Of a stretch of DNA of 64,000 nucleotides, positions 50,623-59,701 are shown in pieces. Origin of the DNA: Burkholderiaceae bacterium (GTDB taxonomy: Bacteria; Pseudomonadota; Gammaproteobacteria; Burkholderiales; Burkholderiaceae_E). The translations under genes were made by a program, and so were the position numbers. The stretch's first letter is position 1; every line of letters starts with the position of its first letter. The notes beneath the pieces were generated by a model. The model had not been told where the DNA came from. It did no database searches and saw nothing but the letters and a program-made list of their open reading frames with translations. The stretch spans positions 372,001-436,000 of the forward strand of contig JACKLP010000002.1 in NCBI GenBank assembly GCA_024235875.1, in the 5' to 3' direction.

Positions 50623-52440
50623 TCAACTCCTGGCCATGGCCGCGAGCGCCGCGCCGATGCCCGCCAGACTTTCGCCCGCCACGAGCCCGGCCGCAAGTGC
50701 CAGCACGAAGCGCGTCGCCCAGCCGCTTGCCGCGCGTTGCACGATCGCCGCCAGCACGGCGCCCAGGGCGATCGCGATCGAGATCCCCGCGGGGATCACG
50801 AACGCTAGCCCGATCGCGGCACCGCTGGGTATCCATCGCGCCGCGGCGGCTCCGAGCATCCGAGGCGCCAGCGACAGTGCCAGGCCGGCGAGCGCGGCGA
50901 TCGCCACGGCCGGTCCCACGCTGGCGGGCAGGGCATCGACGCCGGCGGCCAGCACCTCGGCGACGGCCTTCCAGGTGGCCACCGCCGGCGCCGGCCATTG
51001 CGGCGTCAGCAGCATCGCGCGCGGATCCGGGATCAGCAGGCGGTAGGCCAGTACGCCGACGACGCTGCCGGTCAGGACGCCAAAGCACTGCGCGAGCAGC
51101 TGGAGGTTCACCGAGGTACCGAGCAAGTGGCCGGCGCGCAGGTCGTTGAGCAGGTCCGCGCATTGCCCCGCCGCACCGCCGGTGACATTGGCGCCCATCA
51201 GGTTCATGGTCGGATTCGCCGGCGCCGCGACCCCGAAGCTCAATTGCGCGAGCTTGCCGATCGCGCCGATCGGCGCAATGCCGGTCTCGCCCACGACGCG
51301 CGCGGCCACGACGGCCAGCACGAAGGCGAGCAACACCGCGAGAACGGCCAGCGGCAGCGAAATATCGAACAGCGCGTTTTGCACATGGACGGCCAGGCCG
51401 AATGCGAGCAGTGTCCCGATCAGCAGCCGGGTTCGCCCCACTCGCCCAACGTCCCCCTCTTGCCCGATGCTCCCTCCTTGCCCGGCACGTCCCCCTCGTG
51501 GTGCGGGTGGTTGGCGACGCTGGCGTCGCGCGAGCATCGCCTGCACGAACAGACTCAGGGACGCCACCGTCATCAGCGTGACGCCGGGCCAGAGCAACCA
51601 CTCGACCAGCGGCCCGAACCAGAATCCGTCCGGATCACCCGGCGCCACCGCGCCACTGGCGAGCAGGCGCGGCGCGATGACCAGCCATGCGAGCAGCGCA
51701 CCGAGCAATAGACTCAGTCCGGCCCGAAGGCCGATGATCGCGCCAAAGCCTATCATCAGCAGCGAGGGTTCGAATCCGATCCCGAGCTGGCGCAATCCGA
51801 CCGAGGCCACGCCGGCGTCACGTAGCGCGCCGGTGGCCGGCCAGGACACCGACGGCGTCCAGCGCAGCACGAAGCCGCCAAGCTCGCCGAACAGCTTGAG
51901 CGAGCCGGCGACCAGTGCGCCGCCCACGAGGACGCGCACCCGGGCCGCGGCCTCCTTGCCGTGCGCGTGGATTTCGCGCACGGTCTCGGCGGTGGCGACG
52001 CCGGCCGGAAACGCCGGACCGTCGCGCTCGACCATCGGCGCGCGCAAGACCACGGCGACGACGATCCCCAGGGCGCTGACGCTGAACACCCAAAGCATCA
52101 ATTCGCCGGTCGCGAGATCGGTGCCGGTGAGCAGGCTCAGCGCCGGAATCGGCGCGACCAGGCCGCCCGAGATGATCGACGCGGCGGATGAGGCCGCGGT
52201 CTGGTTGACCACGTTCTCGTGCAGCGACCAGGGTCTCGCACCCGACAGGTCCTGGGCCAGGCGCCAGAACGCGAGCGCCAGCAGCGCCGATGCGATCGAC
52301 ATGTTGAACGACCAGCCGATCTTCAGGCCGCTGTATACGTTGCACGGCGTCAGCAGTGCGCCGATCGCCATGCCGGTGAGGACCGCGCGCAGCGTCGCGC
52401 CCCGTTCGATGCGTTGCTCGTTGCGTTCGTTCATCTGCAC
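50623..52440 (-). CDS. OPT family oligopeptide transporter
   Basis: A 605-residue membrane protein with about 14-16 hydrophobic segments and the OPT pattern: SGLKIGWSFNMSIASALLALAFWRL, HENVVNQTAASSAASIISGGLVAPIPALSLLTG, ATAETVREIH, and VGETGIAPIGAIGKLAQLSFGVAAP with NLMGANVTGGAAGQCADLLNDLRAGHLLGTS. The family moves peptides or metal-ligand complexes. A Gly-Arg-rich cytoplasmic loop (about residues 312-340) is in its middle. The start may be six bases later (MNERNEQ). Confidence 0.88.
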   Translation of the reverse strand: MQMNERNEQRIERGATLRAVLTGMAIGALLTPCNVYSGLKIGWSFNMSIASALLALAFWRLAQDLSGARPWSLHENVVNQTAASSAASIISGGLVAPIPALSLLTGTDLATGELMLWVFSVSALGIVVAVVLRAPMVERDGPAFPAGVATAETVREIHAHGKEAAARVRVLVGGALVAGSLKLFGELGGFVLRWTPSVSWPATGALRDAGVASVGLRQLGIGFEPSLLMIGFGAIIGLRAGLSLLLGALLAWLVIAPRLLASGAVAPGDPDGFWFGPLVEWLLWPGVTLMTVASLSLFVQAMLARRQRRQPPAPRGGRAGQGGSIGQEGDVGRVGRTRLLIGTLLAFGLAVHVQNALFDISLPLAVLAVLLAFVLAVVAARVVGETGIAPIGAIGKLAQLSFGVAAPANPTMNLMGANVTGGAAGQCADLLNDLRAGHLLGTSVNLQLLAQCFGVLTGSVVGVLAYRLLIPDPRAMLLTPQWPAPAVATWKAVAEVLAAGVDALPASVGPAVAIAALAGLALSLAPRMLGAAAARWIPSGAAIGLAFVIPAGISIAIALGAVLAAIVQRAASGWATRFVLALAAGLVAGESLAGIGAALAAMARS

Positions 52441-52495
52441 GCTGCCGATTCACGCATGGATCCGGCGGTGGGGCAAATCGGCGCAGGTCGACGCC

Positions 52496-52513
52496 TTGTC
52501 ACGGAATCTTCAC
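52496..52513. promoter_or_regulatory. Weak Pho-box-like repeat before phoU
   Basis: TTGTCAC, GGAA, TCTTCAC: two heptamers separated by four bases, similar in the TCA core to the Pho box (CTGTCAT-N4-CTGTCAT). It lies about 100 bases before phoU. The first half matches the E. coli consensus at five of seven positions, the second at three, so this is suggestive only. Confidence 0.3.
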
Positions 52514-52609
52514 GTTTCGCGGTCAGGATCGAATCGCCTGCATCGGGCCTGGCAGGCGCGCATCGATCCTTGCGCGACGCGGGCCTAGCATCGAACGGGA
52601 GTAAGGCAC

Positions 52610-53368
52610 GTGTCCGGATTCCTCGAAGGGCATACCGTCCGGCGCTATGACGGCGAGCTGAACCATCTTCACCTGCTGGTCCTCGAGATGGGGGGGCTGG
52701 TGCTCGCCCAGTGCGACGACGCCTTGACCGCCCTGGCCCAGGCCCGGCTCAGCCTGGCCCACGAGGTCATTCGACGCGAGGCCACGGTCGACCGCCTCGA
52801 GCTCCGCCTGGATGACGATGTCTGGTGGGAAGTCGGACGTCGGAACCCGGTCGCGCGCGACCTGCGTGCGGTGATGGCCTTTTCCAAGGCCGTGGCCGAC
52901 CTCGAGCGCATCGGTGACGAGGCTGCCCGGATCGCACATGTCGCGGTCGACATCTATGGCAGCGACCGCGCGCGGCCCGATCCCGCGCTATTGCGCGACG
53001 TCGCGACGATGGGGCACCTGGCGGTGGGCATGCTGCGCGAAGCCGTGCGGTTCTTCGATAGCCTCGATGCGCCCGAGGCTCGCAAGGTGCTCGAGAGGAA
53101 CACCGACCTGGACGCCGAGTTTCGATCGAGCCTGCGACGACTGTCGACCTTCGTGCTCGAAGACGCGCGCAACATCGGGCACGCGGTCAACGCGGTCGTG
53201 GTGCTCAAGTCGCTCGAGCGAATCGGCGAGCACGCGCGCGGGCTCGCCCAGTACGTGATCTATCTCGTTCGGGGTGAAGACGTTCGCCATTCGACGATGA
53301 CCCCGGGCGCCGAGCCCGAGGACGGCGGAGCCGATCCAGGCCCGCACGATGCCGATCCGGACGGCTGA
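52610..53368 (+). CDS. phoU: PhoU phosphate transport regulator
   Basis: A 252-residue PhoU with two three-helix repeats. The metal-binding E/DxxxD motifs are seen in AVMAFSKAVADLERIGDEAARIAHV and in VVLKSLERIGEHARGLAQYVIYLVRG, the latter with the typical ExxxH of the second repeat. GTG 52610 follows GGGAGTAAGG. PhoU links the Pst transporter to the PhoR kinase and holds the Pho regulon off when phosphate is ample. Here it stands ahead of pstSCAB, whereas E. coli has it last. phoB and phoR are not in the window. Confidence 0.92.
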   Translation: MSGFLEGHTVRRYDGELNHLHLLVLEMGGLVLAQCDDALTALAQARLSLAHEVIRREATVDRLELRLDDDVWWEVGRRNPVARDLRAVMAFSKAVADLERIGDEAARIAHVAVDIYGSDRARPDPALLRDVATMGHLAVGMLREAVRFFDSLDAPEARKVLERNTDLDAEFRSSLRRLSTFVLEDARNIGHAVNAVVVLKSLERIGEHARGLAQYVIYLVRGEDVRHSTMTPGAEPEDGGADPGPHDADPDG

Positions 53369-53389
53369 ACCGGCCGCGGCATCATCTTT

Positions 53390-53407
53390 CTGTCATATCC
53401 CTATCGG
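53390..53407 (+). promoter_or_regulatory. Putative Pho box upstream of pstS
   Basis: CTGTCAT (53390-53396), four bases (ATCC), then CTATCGG (53401-53407). The first heptamer matches the PhoB consensus exactly, the second at four of seven positions. It lies 137 bases before the pstS ATG and just after the phoU stop, so pstS probably has its own PhoB-controlled promoter. Confidence 0.5.
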
Positions 53408-53543
53408 AAGATCGAAGTCCGGCCTCCGAGCAGAGTCGCCCGATTCCAACGGAAGCCCGATGCGCGCGCCGACAGAGGAGAGGTCGCGCCGCAACCGCCT
53501 GACGCATTCGTGTCGGGAACCGAATCATCCGGAGGAAGCAGCC

Positions 53544-54593
53544 ATGATGTCCAGGAACCTCGTTCTATCCGCCGCGGCCTTGTCGGCGATCGCGCTCTCG
53601 CCGCTCGCCAGCGCGCAGTCATCGCGCGACTACATCAGCATCGTCGGTTCGTCGACGGTCTATCCGTTTGCCACGGTCGTCGCCGAGCAGTTCGGCAAGT
53701 CGACCCGGTACAAGACCCCGAAGATCGAGTCGACCGGTTCGGGTGGCGGGATCAAGCTGTTTTGCGCCGGCGTCGGCGTCGAGCACCCGGACATCACCAA
53801 CGCATCGCGCGCCATCAAGAAGTCCGAGCTCGAGCGCTGCGCGGCCAACGGCGTGAAGGATGTCGTCGAGATCAAGATCGGCTACGACGGCATCACCGTC
53901 GCGCATTCGAAAGCGGCCAAGCCGGTGACCCTCACCCGCAAGGAACTCTGGCTTGCGCTCGCCAAGCAGGTGCCCAATCCGAAGGGTGGGGACACCATGG
54001 TGGCAAACCCGTACAGGACCTGGAACCAGATCAACCCGAAACTGCCTGCCACGAAGATCGAGGTTCTCGGTCCGCCGCCGACCTCGGGCACGCGCGATGC
54101 CTTCACCGAGTTGGTCATGGACAAGGGCTGCAACTCGTTCGGCTTCATCAAGGCGATGAAGAAGGCGGACAAGAAGATGCACAAGGCGCTCTGCCAGACG
54201 GTGCGCGAGGACGGCGGCTACGTCGAAGCCGGAGAGAACGACAACCTGATCGTTCAGAAGCTCGACGCCAACCACGAGGCCTTCGGCATCTTCGGGTTCA
54301 GCTTCCTGGATCAGAACCGCGACAAGCTCCAGGGCGCGGCGATCGAGGGCGTGATGCCCGAGTTCGATGCCATTGCCAGCGGCAAGTACCCGGTCTCCCG
54401 GCCCTTGTTCTTCTATGTCAAGAAGGCGCACGTCGGCGTGATTCCGGGGATCAAGGAGTATCTCGCCGAGTTTACGTCCGACAAGGCCTGGGGCGGCGAG
54501 GGCTATCTCTCGGAGCGCGGCCTGATCCCGATGCCCGACGCAGAGCGTAGGAAGTACACGGCATCGGCCAAGATGCTCGACCCGATGAAGTAA
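53544..54593 (+). CDS. pstS: Phosphate-binding protein PstS
   Basis: A 349-residue periplasmic protein. Signal peptide to residue 24 (SAIALSPLASAQ); then ISIVGSSTVYPFATVVAEQF, the start of the phosphate-binding domain, IESTGSGGGIKLFCAGV with the TGSGGG phosphate loop, DITNASRAIKKSE, GYDGITV and PPPTSGTRDAF. It binds inorganic phosphate and passes it to PstC-PstA. The ATG 53544 follows GGAGGA. Its 3-prime end is followed by the hairpin at 54611-54656. Confidence 0.95.
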   Translation: MMSRNLVLSAAALSAIALSPLASAQSSRDYISIVGSSTVYPFATVVAEQFGKSTRYKTPKIESTGSGGGIKLFCAGVGVEHPDITNASRAIKKSELERCAANGVKDVVEIKIGYDGITVAHSKAAKPVTLTRKELWLALAKQVPNPKGGDTMVANPYRTWNQINPKLPATKIEVLGPPPTSGTRDAFTELVMDKGCNSFGFIKAMKKADKKMHKALCQTVREDGGYVEAGENDNLIVQKLDANHEAFGIFGFSFLDQNRDKLQGAAIEGVMPEFDAIASGKYPVSRPLFFYVKKAHVGVIPGIKEYLAEFTSDKAWGGEGYLSERGLIPMPDAERRKYTASAKMLDPMK

Positions 54594-54610
54594 TCGGGTC
54601 GCGTCACGAG

Positions 54611-54656
54611 GCGCCAGCAAGCGCCGAGCCGAGCACGGCTCGGCGCTTGCTGGCGC
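54611..54656. other. Perfect 21-base inverted repeat between pstS and pstC
   Basis: Arms 54611-54631 and 54636-54656 are exact reverse complements with a 4-base loop (AGCA). In RNA this is a very stable hairpin with mostly GC pairs, and no U-run follows, so a Rho-independent terminator in its simple form is not likely; it could protect the pstS mRNA end or cause partial arrest. It sits just after the pstS stop and 35 bases before the pstC start. A high PstS:PstC ratio from this arrangement is plausible. Confidence 0.95.
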
Positions 54657-54690
54657 GCTTGGAGATCGCGTCAACGGAGCCCGGATCAAC

Positions 54691-56073
54691 ATGTCGGCGA
54701 ATCTGCTCGTCATCGTCTTGCTCGTGATGTCGTCGGTCGGGTACTACCTGGGACGTCGTCGAGCGTTCACGGTGGCCCGCGGAAAGCTGCGCACGCTTCA
54801 TTCGTTGCCGGGCTACTACGGGCTCTACGTCGCGATCTGGTGCGCACTGCCCGCGCTGTTGATCGTGGGGGCATGGTCGGCTCTGGAAGGCTCGGTCGTG
54901 ACGAATCTGGTCGTTTCGTCGCTGCCCGAGGAACTGAGATCCCTGGGACCGGATCGGCTGAATCTGGTCGTCAACGACATTCGCAATCTCGTCGCCGGCA
55001 ACATCGTCTCGGGTGAGCCGAGCCCGGCCATCCGTGCGGCTGCCGAACACTATCGCGCGCTCCAGTCTTTCAGTCATGCAAGCCTGTTCGTTCTGGCGAT
55101 AGTCGTCGGGCTGATCGGCGCGGCGATCACGCTGACGCGCACGCATCCCAAGCAGCGCGCTCGCAACGCGGTCGAATCGGTCGCGACCTGGGTCCTGATC
55201 GCATGTTCGGGTGTTGCCATTCTGACGACCATCGGGATCGTGCTTTCGGTGCTGTTCGAGTCGATCCGATTCTTCCGTGCGGTACCGATCACCGAGTTCC
55301 TGTTCGGGCTGAGCTGGAGCCCCCAGATCGCGCTGCGTGCGGACCAGGTCGGGTCCTCGGGCGCCTTTGGCGCGGTCCCGCTGTTTGCCGGTACGCTGCT
55401 GATCACCTTGATCGCCATGCTCGTGGCGGTTCCGATCGGGCTGATGTCCGCGATCTACCTGTCCGAGTACGCGACACCGCGGGTTCGAGCCTATGCCAAG
55501 CCCTTGCTGGAGATCCTGGCCGGCATCCCAACGGTCGTCTATGGCTTCTTCGCCGCCCTGACGGTCGCACCCGCGATCCGAACCGCCGGCGCCTCGATCG
55601 GCCTGGATGTCGCATCCGAAAGTGCCCTGGCCGCGGGTCTGGTCATGGGCATCATGATCATTCCCTTCGTTTCGTCGCTCTCGGACGACGTGATCAACGC
55701 CGTTCCGCAATCGCTTCGCGATGGAGCGCTCGGCATGGGGGCGACGCCATCCGAGACGATCCAGCGCGTGATCTTTCCCGCCGCGTTGCCCGGAATCGTC
55801 GGTGCAATCCTGCTGGCGGTCTCGCGCGCGATCGGCGAGACCATGATCGTGGTGATGGCGGCGGGGCTTGCCGCGAACTTGACCGCGAATCCGTTTCAGG
55901 CGGTCACCACCGTGACCGTGCAGATCGTCACGCTGCTTGTCGGCGACCAGGAATTCGACAGCCCGAAGACCTTGGCTGCTTTTGCGCTGGGCCTGCTGCT
56001 GTTCTGCGTCACGCTGGTGTTGAACGTGATCGCCCTTTACATCGTCCGCAAGTACCGGGAGCAATATGAATAG
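54691..56073 (+). CDS. pstC: Phosphate ABC transporter permease PstC
   Basis: A 460-residue permease. It is longer than usual (about 300-330 residues): the extra N-terminal part of some 130 residues includes two hydrophobic segments (ANLLVIVLLVMSSVGYYLG; LYVAIWCALPALLIVGAW). The permease core is clear: LFAGTLLITLIAMLVAVPIGLMSAIYLSEYATPRVR, LAGIPTVVYGFFAALTVAP, and the EAA-loop PQSLRDGALGMGATPSETIQRVIFPAALPGIVGAILLAVSRAIGETMIV. It pairs with PstA. The gene ends in an eight-base overlap with pstA. Confidence 0.95.
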   Translation: MSANLLVIVLLVMSSVGYYLGRRRAFTVARGKLRTLHSLPGYYGLYVAIWCALPALLIVGAWSALEGSVVTNLVVSSLPEELRSLGPDRLNLVVNDIRNLVAGNIVSGEPSPAIRAAAEHYRALQSFSHASLFVLAIVVGLIGAAITLTRTHPKQRARNAVESVATWVLIACSGVAILTTIGIVLSVLFESIRFFRAVPITEFLFGLSWSPQIALRADQVGSSGAFGAVPLFAGTLLITLIAMLVAVPIGLMSAIYLSEYATPRVRAYAKPLLEILAGIPTVVYGFFAALTVAPAIRTAGASIGLDVASESALAAGLVMGIMIIPFVSSLSDDVINAVPQSLRDGALGMGATPSETIQRVIFPAALPGIVGAILLAVSRAIGETMIVVMAAGLAANLTANPFQAVTTVTVQIVTLLVGDQEFDSPKTLAAFALGLLLFCVTLVLNVIALYIVRKYREQYE

Positions 56074-57361
56074 CGCCGTCGCCGCGTCGCTCGATGGTAA
56101 GCCGGTGCGAATGATCGAAGTCGTGAGGGCCGGAATGGTCCGGCGACGCGCTGCCGAGCGGCGTTTCCGTCTCTATGGAGCGGCCGCGATCGCGGCCGGC
56201 CTGCTTTTCCTGTTCATGCTGTTCGGCAGCATCTTCGCGCAGGGCCATGGCGCGTTCTGGCACACCGAGATCCGGCTCGACATCGCGCTCGACGCCCAGG
56301 TCATCGACCCGGACGGCAAGCGCGATCGCGACGCGCTCATGCGGGCGGACTACGGCGGCCTGGTCAAGGCGACGCTTCGGCGAATGTTCCCCGACGCCAA
56401 TGGACGCAGTGCGCGGCGCGCCCTGTATGCACTGGTGAGCGGATCGGCCGGGTACGAATTGCGCGATCGTGTGCTCGCCGATCCCAAGCTGATCGGCCGC
56501 TCGATCTCGATCTGGGTGCCGGCCGACGATGAAGTCGACATGTTCGTCAAGGGCAGGTCGGCCGAGGGCCGGATGACGGCCGTCCAGTTGCAATGGATCG
56601 GCAAGCTGAAGGCCGAAGGCCGGCTGGAGCGGCATTTCAATACAGGCTTCTTTACGCGGGGCGATTCCCGCGATCCCGAGGTGGCCGGCATTCGTGGCGC
56701 TGTCGTCGGATCGTTCTATACCTTGCTGGTCACCCTGGCGCTGTCGTTTCCGCTGGGCGTGGCCGCCGCCGTCTACCTGGAGGAATTCGCGCCGAAGAAC
56801 CGCTGGACCGACATCATCGAAGTCAACATCAACAACCTGGCCGCGGTTCCTTCGATCGTGTTCGGCCTGCTGGGGCTTGCCGTCTTCATCAACTGGTTCG
56901 GCCTGCCGAGATCGGCGCCACTGGTCGGGGGCCTGGTGCTCACCCTCATGACGCTGCCGACGATCATCATCGCGGCGCGGGCATCCCTGAAGTCGGTGCC
57001 GCCGTCGATTCGCGAGGCCGCGCTGGGCGTCGGCGCGTCGCCGATGCAGGCGATGCTCTACCACGTCCTGCCGCTCGCGATGCCGGGAATGTTGACGGGC
57101 ACCATCATCGGCATGGCACAGGCCCTGGGCGAGACCGCACCGCTCCTGATGATCGGCATGGTCGCGTTCATCGCCGACGTGCCACGTGGCATCTACGATC
57201 CCGCCACGGCGCTGCCGGTCCAGATCTACCTGTGGGCGGACAGTCCCGAGCGTGCCTATGTCGAGCTGACATCGGCCGCGATCATGGTGTTGCTGGTCTT
57301 CCTGGCATTGATGAACGCGGCGGCGGTCCTGCTGCGACGTCGCTTCGAGCGCCGCTGGTAG
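56066..57361 (+). CDS. pstA: Phosphate ABC transporter permease PstA
   Basis: A 431-residue permease with an extended N-terminal part: one helix near residues 36-56 (AAIAAGLLFLFMLFGSIFA), then about 150 residues of soluble, likely periplasmic domain. The core reads GSFYTLLVTLALSFPLGVAAAVYLEEFAPKN, VNINNLAAVPSIVFGLLGLAVFINW, and the EAA-loop PPSIREAALGVGASPMQAMLYHVLPLAMPGMLTGTIIGMAQALGETAPLLMIG. The extended form of both PstC and PstA is a shared feature in several proteobacteria. Confidence 0.95.
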   Translation: MNSAVAASLDGKPVRMIEVVRAGMVRRRAAERRFRLYGAAAIAAGLLFLFMLFGSIFAQGHGAFWHTEIRLDIALDAQVIDPDGKRDRDALMRADYGGLVKATLRRMFPDANGRSARRALYALVSGSAGYELRDRVLADPKLIGRSISIWVPADDEVDMFVKGRSAEGRMTAVQLQWIGKLKAEGRLERHFNTGFFTRGDSRDPEVAGIRGAVVGSFYTLLVTLALSFPLGVAAAVYLEEFAPKNRWTDIIEVNINNLAAVPSIVFGLLGLAVFINWFGLPRSAPLVGGLVLTLMTLPTIIIAARASLKSVPPSIREAALGVGASPMQAMLYHVLPLAMPGMLTGTIIGMAQALGETAPLLMIGMVAFIADVPRGIYDPATALPVQIYLWADSPERAYVELTSAAIMVLLVFLALMNAAAVLLRRRFERRW

Positions 57362-57391
57362 GCCCAACGAGAACCTTCCGGAGAATCACAG

Positions 57392-58285
57392 ATGGAAACG
57401 CAAGGCGCTCAGCCCGTACCGAGTGGTCGGACCAACCCGTCGACCGGGGTAGAAGAGCCGATCGAGATCGGACATCGCGCGACCGTCCCACGCGACAGTC
57501 GCGATACCGTCGGCGAGCCCCGCCTGGACGATCCGCGGATTCGCTGTACCGATGTCAACGTCTACTACGGTGACAAGCGCGCGGTACGAGACATCAACCT
57601 GGACGTGGGTCGCAACGAAGTCCTGGCGATGATCGGGCCGTCGGGCTGTGGCAAGAGTACCTTCCTGCGATGCCTGAACCGGATGAACGACACCATCGTC
57701 GGCGCCCGCGTGACCGGGACGATCATGATGGACGATATCGATATCAACTCGAAGCAGATCGACGTCGTCCCCCTGCGTGCGCAGGTGAGCATGGTCTTCC
57801 AGAAGCCCAATCCGTTTCCCAAGTCCGTCTGGGAGAACATTGCCTTCGGTCCGAGGATCCACGGCCTTGCGCGGAACAAGGCCGAGCTGAATGACATCGT
57901 CGAGAAGAGCCTGCTGCGCGCCGGGCTGTGGGACGAGGTGAAGGACCGTCTGACCGAGCCGGGCACCGGCTTGTCGGGCGGCCAGCAGCAGCGTCTTTGC
58001 ATCGCCCGATCGATCGCAGTGCAGCCCGAAGTGATCCTGATGGACGAGCCGTGTTCGGCGCTCGACCCCATCTCCACCGCGCGGATCGAGGAATTGATCG
58101 ATGAACTGCGGCAGCACTACTCGATCTGCATCGTCACGCACTCGATGCAGCAGGCTGCGCGCGTTTCCCAGCGTACGGCCTACTTCCACCTGGGCGACCT
58201 GATCGAAATCGGCGACACGCGCCAGGTGTTCACCAGCCCGCGCCACCAGCTCACGGAGGATTACATCACGGGCCGGTTCGGCTGA
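57392..58285 (+). CDS. pstB: Phosphate ABC transporter ATP-binding protein PstB
   Basis: A 297-residue ATPase. Walker A GPSGCGKST, Q-loop VFQKPNPFPKSVWENIAFG, the signature LSGGQQQRLCIARSIA, Walker B VILMDEPCSALDP, and the H-loop CIVTHSMQQAARVSQRTAYF. An N-terminal extension of about 50 residues before DPRIRCTDVNVYYGDKRAVRDINLDV is not part of the usual fold. ATG 57392 follows CCGGAGA. It overlaps the convergent glycosyltransferase gene by 25 bases. Confidence 0.96.
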   Translation: METQGAQPVPSGRTNPSTGVEEPIEIGHRATVPRDSRDTVGEPRLDDPRIRCTDVNVYYGDKRAVRDINLDVGRNEVLAMIGPSGCGKSTFLRCLNRMNDTIVGARVTGTIMMDDIDINSKQIDVVPLRAQVSMVFQKPNPFPKSVWENIAFGPRIHGLARNKAELNDIVEKSLLRAGLWDEVKDRLTEPGTGLSGGQQQRLCIARSIAVQPEVILMDEPCSALDPISTARIEELIDELRQHYSICIVTHSMQQAARVSQRTAYFHLGDLIEIGDTRQVFTSPRHQLTEDYITGRFG

Positions 58286-59484
58286 GCACCCGCTGCGCCT
58301 TCGTGGGCGAGCGGCGTCGCGGCCGTGGCCAGCGCGCGAAGCCGTAGCTCGAAGCGTCGGACGACGTCGGGCCACGAGTGCCGCAGTGCCGTTTCCCGGG
58401 CTGCCTCGCCGAGCCGACGTAGCCTCGACATCGACGTGCCGAGCTCGAACGCGGCGTCCGCGAATGCCTTGGCGTCGTCGCGCGGCACCGTCAGCCCGTT
58501 TCGGCCGGGCACGATCAACTCGCGGGCCGCCGCCTCGTCGTAGGCGAGCACGGCGAGCCCGCTGGCCATGGCCTCGATGACGACATTGCCGAAGGTCTCG
58601 GTCAGGCTGGGAAAGACGAACAGATCGGCCGATGCGTAGTGGCGGGCGAGATCCGCACCGTGGCGCATGCCCGCGAACACGGCGTCCGGGCATTGGGCCC
58701 TGAGCTGTGCCTCGATCGGGCCCGAACCCACGAACACCAGGCGCGCCGACGGATCCGCGGCCAGCGCGCGACGATACGCGGCCACGGTCAGCTCCAGATT
58801 CTTCTCGGCGGCCAGGCGACCGACCGACAGCAGCACGGGTGAAGATTCGCCGGCCCCCCATTCATCGCGCAGCGAGCGCGAGCGCCGGGAAGGGTGAAAC
58901 AGCGCGGTGTCGATCCCGCGGGCCACGACCTGTGCGTTGCGAATGCCGATCGCCTCGACCGAACGTCGCATCTGGTCGGTCGGTACCAGGGTCAGTGCGG
59001 CACTATTGTGAAAGGCTCGCAGGTAGGCCGCGACCGGGCGACCAATCCACCCCAAGCCGTAGTGGGCAGCGTACAGGTGGAAGTTGGTCCGGAAGTCGGT
59101 GCTCACCGGAATCCGGCGTCGACGTGCGGCGATCAGCGCGGCGGCGCCCAAGGGCCCCTCGGTCACCACATGCACGACGTCTGGCGGCTTGCGGCGCCAC
59201 GCGCTGCCGATCGTGCCCAGCGCAGGAATGCCCAGTCGCAGATCGGGGTAGCGCGGAATCGCGATGCCCTTGCAAAGTGTCGTCGACAGGCCCGCGCCGT
59301 CTTCGCCGTCGTCCAGGTCGGACTGTCGCGGCCGGATCAGATGGACCTCGTGACCCAGGCCGGCCAGCCCGCGCACGAATCGCTCCACCGTTCTCGCGAC
59401 GCCGTTGACTTCTGGCGGATAGGTCTCGGTCACCACGCAGATGCGAAGCGGGCCTGCGGACGCGGACGCTGTGTCGGGGCTCAT
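58261..59484 (-). CDS. GT4 family glycosyltransferase
   Basis: A 407-residue GT-B enzyme. The N-terminal domain opens with RICVVTETYPPEVNGVARTVERFVRGLAGLGHEVHLIRPR; STDFRTNFHLYAAHYG follows; the donor-binding half has VLLSVGRLAAEKNLELTVAAYRRA, VFVGSGPIEAQL, and FVFPSLTETFGNVVIEAMASGLAVLAYD with the ExxxxxxxE pattern. It most resembles GDP-mannose-dependent alpha-mannosyltransferases acting on lipid acceptors (MgtA-like). Its position next to pst genes and lipid genes suggests a glycolipid role. ATG 59484 follows GAGGAAG. Confidence 0.88.
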   Translation of the reverse strand: MSPDTASASAGPLRICVVTETYPPEVNGVARTVERFVRGLAGLGHEVHLIRPRQSDLDDGEDGAGLSTTLCKGIAIPRYPDLRLGIPALGTIGSAWRRKPPDVVHVVTEGPLGAAALIAARRRRIPVSTDFRTNFHLYAAHYGLGWIGRPVAAYLRAFHNSAALTLVPTDQMRRSVEAIGIRNAQVVARGIDTALFHPSRRSRSLRDEWGAGESSPVLLSVGRLAAEKNLELTVAAYRRALAADPSARLVFVGSGPIEAQLRAQCPDAVFAGMRHGADLARHYASADLFVFPSLTETFGNVVIEAMASGLAVLAYDEAAARELIVPGRNGLTVPRDDAKAFADAAFELGTSMSRLRRLGEAARETALRHSWPDVVRRFELRLRALATAATPLAHEGAAGAQPNRPVM

Positions 59485-59583
59485 CGATGGCTTCCTCGTG
59501 ATCGAACACATGGGAATGCTCGATTCCGCGTGCGACAAGGTCGTGACGCCCTGGTGACGAGTCGATGAAAGGTATCCGACTGG

Positions 59584-59629
59584 GGCCGACCGGTCGGCCA
59601 ATACCGGTGCGGCGTCACACAGTCGTCAA
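59584..59629. promoter_or_regulatory. Palindrome and repeat in the lipid-cluster intergenic region
   Basis: A 16-base perfect palindrome GGCCGACCGGTCGGCC (59584-59599) is followed by two TCA-core heptamers, GCGTCAC (59612-59618) and TCGTCAA (59623-59629), 11 bases apart as in a Pho box, although each half fits only at four of seven positions. The region lies between the divergent glycosyltransferase gene and the 59702 membrane protein gene and may hold operators for both. Confidence 0.35.
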
Positions 59630-59701
59630 GAAGTTCGCCAATGATCCAGCCAGTCGCCGAGATCTCTCGGCCTGTCCAACCCAACCCTAGGACGACCTGT
59701 C

